Shown: piece by piece, positions 43,606 to 49,659 of the stretch
Position numbering within the stretch: the first letter of the stretch is position 1
Layout of the letters: each line of letters begins with the position of its first letter
Assembly (NCBI GenBank): GCA_030695025.1
Contig: JAUYTX010000044.1
Coordinates: 1 to 49,659, forward strand
Length of the DNA: 49,659 nucleotides
Direction: 5' to 3'
DNA from: Bacteroidales bacterium
GTDB taxonomy: Bacteria > Bacteroidota > Bacteroidia > Bacteroidales > UBA932
Notes under the pieces: generated by a model
What the model saw: the letters and a program-made list of their open reading frames with translations, nothing else
Databases searched by the model: none
Told to the model about the DNA's origin: nothing
Program-made: the position numbers and the translations under genes

Positions 43606-44958
43606 TTAAATTAAAATTCCTTTTAGTGTGGCAGAGGAGCAGGAGGCTACTTTAACTATTGCATAGTCCCCAACTTTATACTCACCTGCAGGAAAAACAC
43701 AAATTTTGTTCTGTGAAGTTCTTCCTACAAGCTCTGCCGAAGATCTTTTGGAAGGTCCCTCAACCAAAACCTCAACCACCTTGCCCAAATCCTGCTTATT
43801 GCTGATATGTGAAAGTTCATTTTGGAGTGCAATAATCTCGTTCAGCCTTCTGTTTTTGGTTTCATGAGGTACATCGTCAGGGTACTTTTCAGCAGCCTTT
43901 GTATCAGGCCTCTCAGAGTATTGAAACATGAATGCTGTGTAGTAGCCCACCTCTCTCATAACCGAAAGAGATTCAAGATGATCGGCCTCTGTCTCTCCTG
44001 AAAAGCCGGCAATCATGTCTGTACTTATTGTGCTATCCGGGATTATCTCTTTAATTTTCTGAACTCTTGCAAGATACTCCTCCCTTGTGTATTTACGGTT
44101 CATCCTCTTGAGGACAGCATTGCTTCCGCTCTGAATAGGAAGGTGAATATGGCGGCAAATATTTTTGTAAGCTGCAATGGTGTGAAGAACGGAGTCGTCC
44201 ATATCTTTAGGGTGCGATGTCGAAAAGCGAACCCTCAGTTGCGGGCTTATCTGTGCAACCATCTCAAGCAGTTTGGCAAATGTTAACTCTTTTTCCCAAA
44301 GATAGGAGTTCACATTCTGTCCCAGCAGAGTCACCTCTTTATATCCGTTTTCAAATAGCTCTTTCGCCTCATTGATTATGCTTTGCGGGTTTCGGCTTCT
44401 CTCCCTTCCCCTCACATATGGTACAACACAATATGAACAGAAGTTATTACATCCTCTCATTATTGCTATGTAGGCAGAGACTCCGTTTTTGTCCATCCTT
44501 ACAGGAGAGATATCTGCATAGGTCTCCTCCTGTGACAACATGGTGTTAATTTGTTTATCTCCTCCCGAGAGAGCTTCAATCAGTGAAGGAAGTTCGCGGT
44601 ATGAATCGGGTCCGGCAACAATGTCAACAGTTCCATTATCCAGAAGTTTCTCTTTTAACCTCTCGGCCATACATCCCAGAATTCCTATTTTCAGCCCCTT
44701 TTTCTTTTTCTTGACATGACCCAATTGCTCTATTCGTGCCCAGATTTTTTGTTCTGCGTTATCCCTTATAGAACATGTGTTTACAAGAATAAGTGAGGCG
44801 TCCTGAATTTTGTCACAAATTGAATACCCGCTTGGCTGGAGTACCGAAAGTACAACTTCGCTGTCGTTTACGTTCATCTGACAGCCATAGGTTTCAATAT
44901 ATACTTGTTTAAGTTTGTTGTCTAAGATAGGTTTTACGGAATGGAATTTGATAGTCAT
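43606..44958 (-). CDS. miaB: tRNA methylthiotransferase MiaB
   Basis: A 450-residue radical SAM enzyme that adds the 2-methylthio group to i6A37 of tRNAs. The N-terminal UPF0004 domain has its cluster Cys residues in ETYGCQMN, NTCSIRD and GCMAER. The radical SAM motif is CNNFCSYC, followed by VVPYVRGRERSR, which distinguishes MiaB from RimO. A C-terminal TRAM domain (about 385-448) binds tRNA. A -7 box lies 20 bases upstream, divergent from the LEA14-like gene. Confidence 0.96.
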   Translation of the reverse strand: MTIKFHSVKPILDNKLKQVYIETYGCQMNVNDSEVVLSVLQPSGYSICDKIQDASLILVNTCSIRDNAEQKIWARIEQLGHVKKKKKGLKIGILGCMAERLKEKLLDNGTVDIVAGPDSYRELPSLIEALSGGDKQINTMLSQEETYADISPVRMDKNGVSAYIAIMRGCNNFCSYCVVPYVRGRERSRNPQSIINEAKELFENGYKEVTLLGQNVNSYLWEKELTFAKLLEMVAQISPQLRVRFSTSHPKDMDDSVLHTIAAYKNICRHIHLPIQSGSNAVLKRMNRKYTREEYLARVQKIKEIIPDSTISTDMIAGFSGETEADHLESLSVMREVGYYTAFMFQYSERPDTKAAEKYPDDVPHETKNRRLNEIIALQNELSHISNKQDLGKVVEVLVEGPSKRSSAELVGRTSQNKICVFPAGEYKVGDYAIVKVASCSSATLKGILI

Positions 44959-44977
44959 CTATAGTACATTTATTCCG

Positions 44978-44985
44978 CAAATATA
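44978..44985 (-). promoter_or_regulatory. Putative -7 promoter box of miaB
   Basis: TATATTTG on the minus strand, 19 bases before the miaB start; faces away from the box at 44996, forming a divergent promoter pair. Confidence 0.5.
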
Positions 44986-44995
44986 TGCTTTTTTA

Positions 44996-45003
44996 TACCT
45001 TTG
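44996..45003 (+). promoter_or_regulatory. Putative -7 promoter box
   Basis: TACCTTTG, 21 bases before the LEA14-like lipoprotein start. Confidence 0.5.
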
Positions 45004-45024
45004 CTGTAATTCAAATATTAAAAT

Positions 45025-45489
45025 ATGAACAGATTATTAGCTTTTGCACTGGTTACAATTCTTATTACAACCTCATGTTCAAAACTGAAAGAGGTAGATG
45101 TAAGGGATATGAAGGTCACAAAGTTTGAACTCATAAATACGACCACAGCAAATATCCATATCGAGTACCTTATTGAGAATCCCTCAGGCAGAACAATTAT
45201 TGTACAGAGTGCTGATGGTATTCTTAAAAAAAGGGGAGTAAATTTTGCATATGCTACGTTGTTAAGCGCCGATGTTGTTACTCCAAAGATGGCTAGTATA
45301 AACAGCATAGTATTCAGAATTGAGATTAATGATCCGCTATCACTTCTTTCAATGGGGTTGAATGTTTCAAGATGGGATCTGGATGAATTCGTTCTTGATG
45401 GCATTTTTTCATTGAAAGTCTCAGGGGCAGGGCGTAAAACCCTTAGATATAAAGATGTGCCTTTGAAAAATATTGTAAATGCACTTTAA
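45025..45489 (+). CDS. LEA14-like (LEA type 2) lipoprotein
   Basis: A 154-residue lipoprotein (lipobox TTSC). The remainder has the LEA type 2 pattern: VTKFELINTTTANIHIEYLIENPSGRTIIVQSADGILKKRGVNFA, with the N-P-S/Y turn and alternating strands of a beta-sandwich. Role unknown; such proteins are abundant in Bacteroidota envelopes. It is 14 bases before the SPOR gene and probably co-transcribed. Confidence 0.75.
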   Translation: MNRLLAFALVTILITTSCSKLKEVDVRDMKVTKFELINTTTANIHIEYLIENPSGRTIIVQSADGILKKRGVNFAYATLLSADVVTPKMASINSIVFRIEINDPLSLLSMGLNVSRWDLDEFVLDGIFSLKVSGAGRKTLRYKDVPLKNIVNAL

Positions 45490-45503
45490 AAAAAATAGCA
45501 AAT

Positions 45504-45995
45504 ATGAAAAGAGTTCCTGTGATAAAGACAATCCTGTTGTCATTAATTTCTGTTTTTTGGCTCTCTCTTCCTGCTAATGCGCAAGCTCAATCTCTGAATG
45601 AGAGTGACACTCTGTTCAGGTCAGATATATTTAAAATTATTGCTGAGCCCGGCAGAAACAATTCTACCGTAACTATCAAGCAAAGCAGCCATATTACAAA
45701 TACTGTACATAATTATATAGCAAACGCCTCCAAAAAGAGATTGACCGGTTTTCGTGTGAGAATTTTCTTTGATAACAAACAGGATGCAAGAGAGGTCTCT
45801 CTCAATCTGGAGAACTCCTTCAGGGAGCTTTACCCCGGCGTTGGTGTTTACAGAACCTATACGAATCCCTACTTTAAGGTAACGGTAGGTGATTTCAGAA
45901 ACAGATCAGATGCGATGAAGCTTTTCAAAGAGATTGAAAGGATCTACCCATCTGCATTTATTGTGAGGGAGACTATTAATTTCCCGCCTCTTTAA
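45504..45995 (+). CDS. SPOR-domain protein, exported
   Basis: A 163-residue exported protein (signal peptide ending NAQAQ). The C-terminal 75 residues form a SPOR domain: GFRVRIFFDNKQDAREVSLNLE, YKTY-like VYRTYTNPYFKVTVGDFRNRSDAMKLFKEIER and YPSAFIV. SPOR domains bind denuded glycan strands of peptidoglycan at division sites. No enzyme domain is attached. It overlaps the converging glsB gene by four bases. Confidence 0.88.
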   Translation: MKRVPVIKTILLSLISVFWLSLPANAQAQSLNESDTLFRSDIFKIIAEPGRNNSTVTIKQSSHITNTVHNYIANASKKRLTGFRVRIFFDNKQDAREVSLNLENSFRELYPGVGVYRTYTNPYFKVTVGDFRNRSDAMKLFKEIERIYPSAFIVRETINFPPL

Positions 45996-46972
45996 TCACC
46001 CTTTAAGTGTTTTCCCAGGATAGGATTTTTCCACCATTTAGGCTGGAATCTTGCAGCTAATCTTTGTAAAGGGGAGATATACCTCTCAATTTTTTCAGGG
46101 TAGATATCTGAGATATTTATCATTATTCCTGTCTCCTCTACTCCTCCGAATCCATCGTTGATAGCTGTCCCAAAGACCTTCATAGATGGTGAAAGATTCA
46201 TATAGGAATTTATCAATGGCGGTATATTCTCACCTAGAGCTCTAATCTCTTTTGACAATACCTTATACCCCTCTTTGTAGTCAACCGAACTGAACAACTC
46301 TTGGAAATATGGGTTGCTGATATCGTACTCAAGTGGTTTTGTTGGTTTAACCAAATTCTTATCGTCAGAAAAATATATGCTTAGAAAATTTAGCAGTGTG
46401 TTTCTCGCCCTCATATTATATGACGAGTACATGGTAACTTTCCCGAAAAAATATTTAATATTTGGATATCTTAATACCAATGCGCCCAGACCATCCCAAA
46501 GGTTGTCAAGGGCGTAGAGGCCTTTCCTGCGAATATTTGTGCTTTGATAGTTTGGTTGTATGAATGACCTTCCCAGCTCAATTGTAAATGGCATGTACTC
46601 TGTAGTGAACTCCTTTGAGAAGGTAAAGAGTTCGCTGGTTGCCATATGATGAACATCCAGCCCGGAGCACTTGATGTAGCGGTATCCGCCAATAATCTCA
46701 AGGTCTTTAGGATCCCACACTATAAGCTGTTTGTATGGGTTTTTGCCGTCGGTATCAAACTCATCAATATCTACAGGTTTGCCGGTACCTCCTCCCGCAA
46801 GTCTGAATGAAATTTCTCTCAGCCTTCCAATCTCTCTCATGGTATGAGGTGAGTCCTGGGCTGTGACTTCGTAAAGCTTATTGTCTCCCTTACGTGTGTT
46901 TCTTATAAACTTATCTGACGACAACTCATCAATAATGAGCTTGCGGTCTATGGGTAATATTACCGGTTCCAT
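45992..46972 (-). CDS. glsB: Glycine lipid N-acyltransferase-like (GlsB-like) GNAT protein
   Basis: A 326-residue protein of the Acetyltransf_5/hemolysin-like GNAT group: MREIGRLREISFRLAGGGTGK followed by EIIGGYRYIKC, then FTIELGRSFIQPNYQ. In Bacteroides thetaiotaomicron the homologous GlsB makes N-acyl glycine from acyl-ACP and glycine. The PlsC-like gene directly upstream (three-base gap), the expected partner GlsA, supports this. Membrane-associated lipid synthesis; assigned by similarity and context. Confidence 0.8.
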   Translation of the reverse strand: MEPVILPIDRKLIIDELSSDKFIRNTRKGDNKLYEVTAQDSPHTMREIGRLREISFRLAGGGTGKPVDIDEFDTDGKNPYKQLIVWDPKDLEIIGGYRYIKCSGLDVHHMATSELFTFSKEFTTEYMPFTIELGRSFIQPNYQSTNIRRKGLYALDNLWDGLGALVLRYPNIKYFFGKVTMYSSYNMRARNTLLNFLSIYFSDDKNLVKPTKPLEYDISNPYFQELFSSVDYKEGYKVLSKEIRALGENIPPLINSYMNLSPSMKVFGTAINDGFGGVEETGIMINISDIYPEKIERYISPLQRLAARFQPKWWKNPILGKHLKGD

Positions 46973-46975
46973 TTT

Positions 46976-47800
46976 TTATTTTTTTAGTGAGTAAACCCTC
47001 TTCCTGACAAAGTCATTCCATTCATTAACACTTTTGCCGGATAAAAGTTCTTCATATGTAATTGGCTTGCCTATGTATGCCTTAAATGATCTGTTTTTTT
47101 GACGAAACATCTCATGAGGCAGGAGAATAGTTTCGTAATTGAATTTAATCCCCAGTCTTTTTCTGATGTTAGCAATTCTGTAGAAAAACCAGGAGTTTCT
47201 TCCTTCAAAGTAAACGGGTAAAATATCCCGCTGATATTTGATAGCCTGGTTCAGGTAGCTTTTTTTCCACTCCAGGTCTTCTATCTTTCCTTTGATTAAT
47301 CGTGAGCAAAGTCCGGCCGGGAAGTATATGATTTGATCTCCCGAGCTGTAGCTTTCATGGAACATATTTGCTGACTCTGCTGTTTGTTTTCCATATTTAT
47401 TGATAGGAATAAAAATGGGCCTTAGTGGTTCTATGCTGTAAACCAGATCATTAACGATGAATTTAACAGAATCAAAAATTTGTCCGAATGCTTCAGACAG
47501 AATGAGCCCGTCAAGACCTCCCAACGGGTGGTTAGATACCACTATATACCTACGGCCCGCTTGAATATTTTCATGGCCGGTTAGCGAGTATTTAATGTTT
47601 ATTCGTTTGAGAGCTTCAGTGGCAAACGGGACGCCTCTGAGGTGACCGTACTCCGAAAGCAGATCATTTATCTCTTCCTGGTGTATTAGTTTTTTTAGCC
47701 AGGTGAAAATAAATCCCGGTATTATCTTTAAAAGTTTAGGGTTTTTGCCGGCTATAACACTCTCTACATCAACTCTGGTATTTCTCTTCGATTCGCTCAT
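46976..47800 (-). CDS. glsA: PlsC-like O-acyltransferase (GlsA-like)
   Basis: A 274-residue acyltransferase. The motif I block reads VVSNHPLGGLDGLIL, i.e. His-x5-Asp in place of the usual His-x4-Asp of PlsC. The block IIYFPAGLCSRLIKG and PVYFEGRNSWFFYRIA give motifs III and IV. In the B. thetaiotaomicron pair, GlsA adds the second acyl chain to the N-acyl glycine made by GlsB. Its gene runs in the same direction as glsB, and it diverges from rpoN. Confidence 0.82.
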   Translation of the reverse strand: MSESKRNTRVDVESVIAGKNPKLLKIIPGFIFTWLKKLIHQEEINDLLSEYGHLRGVPFATEALKRINIKYSLTGHENIQAGRRYIVVSNHPLGGLDGLILSEAFGQIFDSVKFIVNDLVYSIEPLRPIFIPINKYGKQTAESANMFHESYSSGDQIIYFPAGLCSRLIKGKIEDLEWKKSYLNQAIKYQRDILPVYFEGRNSWFFYRIANIRKRLGIKFNYETILLPHEMFRQKNRSFKAYIGKPITYEELLSGKSVNEWNDFVRKRVYSLKK

Positions 47801-47841
47801 CTGAGGCGGGGTTTGTAAGATGCGAAGTTAAATAAAAATCA

Positions 47842-47849
47842 TATCTTTG
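47842..47849 (+). promoter_or_regulatory. Putative -7 promoter box of rpoN
   Basis: TATCTTTG. A transcript starting about seven bases later would begin near 47856, which favours ATG 47870 over ATG 47855 as the rpoN start. Confidence 0.55.
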
Positions 47850-47869
47850 CATAAATGTTCCATAGTAAT

Positions 47870-49276
47870 ATGTTAAAACAGGGATTACAACAAAAACTAC
47901 TGCAAAAGCTTTCGCCACTCCAGATTCAAACTATAAAACTACTGGAGTTGCCAACGCTGGAACTAGAACAAAGAATAAAAAAGGAGCTGGAGGAGAATCC
48001 CGTTCTGGACGAAGTTTCAGACAGCGAAGATATTGATGACGGGTCGGCGAGATCCTTCTCTTTGAGCGAATATTCATCAGACGACCAGATTCCATCATAT
48101 AAACTCTTTACCAGCAATCAGGGTAAAGACATTAAACCTGAATACAACACCTTTTCTGTAAGGGAGAGCTTTCACCAGTCTCTTGTAACTCAGCTAGGTT
48201 ATAGCCAGATGGATGCCAGGTCAAAGGCAATTGCAAAATTCATAATAGGCAGCCTGGACGATGATGGCTACCTCAGGAGAGACCTTGATGCTCTATCTGA
48301 CGACATCTCTTTTAGGGTAGGAATTGAGACCAACCCTGACGAGCTTGAAGCTATTCTGAAAAAAATTCAGGATTTTGAACCTGTTGGTATAGGTGCGCGA
48401 GATCTTCAGGAGTGTTTGCTATTGCAAATCAGAGCAAGAGAGCGTACTCCCCAGGTTGTGCTTGCAGAGAGTATTCTGGATGACCATTTTTCGGAATTCA
48501 CTAAAAAACATTATCAAAAGATATTGTCCCGTCTTTCAATCAGTGAAGGACAACTTAGAGAGGCCATAGAGGAGATAGTACACCTGAATCCAAGGCCGGG
48601 AGGGCAAATTGATGACTCCTACGCAGAACAGGCTCAGCAGGTCGTTCCGGATTTCGTGCTGGAATTCAAAGATGGGGAGTTGATTATGACCATGCCGCGC
48701 TTCTCTGTTCCGGAGCTTAAGGTAAACAAGAGATATGCCGACCTTTTAATGACTTCGGCCGGAGGTGATAGAGCAGGTAAGGAGGCAGCAACATTTGTAA
48801 AACAGAAACTGGATTCTGCTAAATGGTTTATTGAGGCTATAAGACAAAGGCATAACACCCTCAATAACACTATGAACGCAATTATTGACTTTCAGAGAGA
48901 GTTCTTTATTGAAGGGGATGAAACAAAGTTGCGTCCAATGGTTCTAAAAAACATCGCCGAAAAGACCAACCTCGACATATCTACCATATCCAGAGTTGTT
49001 AACTGTAAATATATACAGACACATTTCGGGATATACCCGTTAAAATACTTTTTCTCCGAAGGGCTTATGACAGATGCAGGAGAGGAGGTCTCTACAAGAG
49101 AGATTAAAAACATACTCGCCTCAAGCATTGATGTTGAGGATAAGAAAAAACCGCTGACAGATGAGGAGCTGGTGACTGTTCTGCATGAGAAGGGATACAG
49201 GGTGGCAAGAAGAACTGTTGCGAAGTACCGAGAACAGCTCAATATCCCGATTGCAAGACTTAGAAAGGAGCTTTAA
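47870..49276 (+). CDS. rpoN: RNA polymerase sigma-54 factor RpoN
   Basis: A 468-residue sigma-54. Region I is Gln- and Leu-rich (MLKQGLQQKLLQKLSPLQIQTIKLLELP), followed by an acidic linker, the core-binding domain (DDDGYLRRDLDAL, FEPVGIGARDLQECLLLQ), the helix-turn-helix region (IAEKTNLDISTISRVVNCKYIQTHFGIYPLKYFFSEG) and the C-terminal RpoN box ARRTVAKYREQLNIP. All parts are intact. Start at 47870 rests on the -7 box position; the alternative is 47855, adding MFHSN. An activator for it is not in the window. Confidence 0.96.
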   Translation: MLKQGLQQKLLQKLSPLQIQTIKLLELPTLELEQRIKKELEENPVLDEVSDSEDIDDGSARSFSLSEYSSDDQIPSYKLFTSNQGKDIKPEYNTFSVRESFHQSLVTQLGYSQMDARSKAIAKFIIGSLDDDGYLRRDLDALSDDISFRVGIETNPDELEAILKKIQDFEPVGIGARDLQECLLLQIRARERTPQVVLAESILDDHFSEFTKKHYQKILSRLSISEGQLREAIEEIVHLNPRPGGQIDDSYAEQAQQVVPDFVLEFKDGELIMTMPRFSVPELKVNKRYADLLMTSAGGDRAGKEAATFVKQKLDSAKWFIEAIRQRHNTLNNTMNAIIDFQREFFIEGDETKLRPMVLKNIAEKTNLDISTISRVVNCKYIQTHFGIYPLKYFFSEGLMTDAGEEVSTREIKNILASSIDVEDKKKPLTDEELVTVLHEKGYRVARRTVAKYREQLNIPIARLRKEL

Positions 49277-49286
49277 AAAACCTAAT

Positions 49287-49659
49287 ATGAAAAATCTATT
49301 TACGGGATTAGTTGTTTTAATCCTGATAACCGGCTGTAAAATGAAAGAGAGAGCAGATCTTATTGTTTATAACGGTAATATTTACACCGTTGATACAAAT
49401 TTTTCACAAGCGAGTGCAATGGCTGTCAAGGGCGGAATTCTGCTTGCCGTTGGAACCGACGATGAGATACTTAATAAATATCGGGCCAGTGAGATGATAG
49501 ACCTGGAGGGAGCTCCGGTATATCCGGGACTTAATGATGCCCACTGCCACCTAACCGGTCTTGGACGTGGTCTGACCAGGGTTGACCTCAGAGGAACAAC
49601 CTCATTTGACGAGATAATTGAAAAACTAAAAGAGAGATATGAACGTGATAAGCCTGCTT
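49287..49659 (+). CDS. Amidohydrolase lipoprotein (YtcJ-like), partial
   Basis: The gene starts at ATG 49287, 10 bases after rpoN, and is cut by the window end after 124 codons. The lipobox is ITGC. The protein opens with the amidohydrolase composite domain (DLIVYNGNIYTVD, AMAVKGGILLAVG) and then shows PVYPGLNDAHCHL, whose His-x-His binds the first metal. The pattern is typical of YtcJ-like amidohydrolases. Substrate unknown. Confidence 0.85.
   Translation, partial: MKNLFTGLVVLILITGCKMKERADLIVYNGNIYTVDTNFSQASAMAVKGGILLAVGTDDEILNKYRASEMIDLEGAPVYPGLNDAHCHLTGLGRGLTRVDLRGTTSFDEIIEKLKERYERDKPA

Noticed and set aside
47870-49276. rpoN as the sigma factor controlled by the RsbW/STAS pair
   Set aside because: It lies 30 kb away in core genes, and sigma-54 is not known to be held by RsbW-type proteins.

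Overview
The window looks like chromosomal DNA of a Bacteroidota member, most likely Bacteroidales. Evidence: many TonB-dependent and lipobox-bearing envelope proteins, -7 promoter boxes of the TAnnTTTG type, a cobalamin riboswitch followed by BtuB- and BtuG-like genes, and an adjacent pair resembling the glycine-lipid acyltransferases GlsA/GlsB. I cannot name a genus. All functions are read from motifs and context; no database search was possible.

Layout. (1) 1-5.6 kb: small membrane proteins, a GNAT enzyme, an M28 peptidase paired with a secreted one-cluster ferredoxin-like lipoprotein, a membrane-anchored LytTR regulator, an ACP-phosphodiesterase homologue, and three 136-bp inverted-repeat elements. 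(2) 5.6-8.9 kb: one 1093-residue fusion of a GH130 phosphorylase-like domain, a GT4 glycosyltransferase and an alpha-helical domain. (3) 9.3-18.9 kb: an eight-gene, tightly packed operon that is the most unusual part of the window. It holds an NMT1/THI5-type binding protein, a dCache-HAMP-PP2C phosphatase, an RsbW-like kinase, a STAS antagonist, an amino-acid-type ABC permease, an ABC ATPase with a degenerate RsbW-like domain at its C-terminus, a binding protein whose two halves appear in circularly permuted order, and an Oar-like TonB receptor. A reasonable hypothesis is that a partner switch controls a transporter instead of a sigma factor. (4) 18.9-28.1 kb: a His-rich protein pair, a CusBAC/CzcBAC-type metal efflux system, and a BlaI-BlaR1-like pair with twin operators. 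A deletion relic of a second such BlaI-BlaR1 locus lies at 9.0-9.1 kb.

(5) 28.1-36.9 kb: a GH20-like hydrolase, an AbiE-type toxin-antitoxin pair, an AsmA-like protein and two DUF4143-type ATPases, separated by degenerate repeats that resemble a tRNA 3' end plus terminator. The stretch ends at tRNA-Leu(CAA), which suggests an accessory island. (6) 37-49.7 kb: mostly core genes. These are a two-domain M16 peptidase, a B12 riboswitch with btuB- and btuG-like genes, OsmC, miaB, a LEA14-like lipoprotein, a SPOR protein, glsB/glsA, rpoN, and the start of an amidohydrolase cut by the window end.
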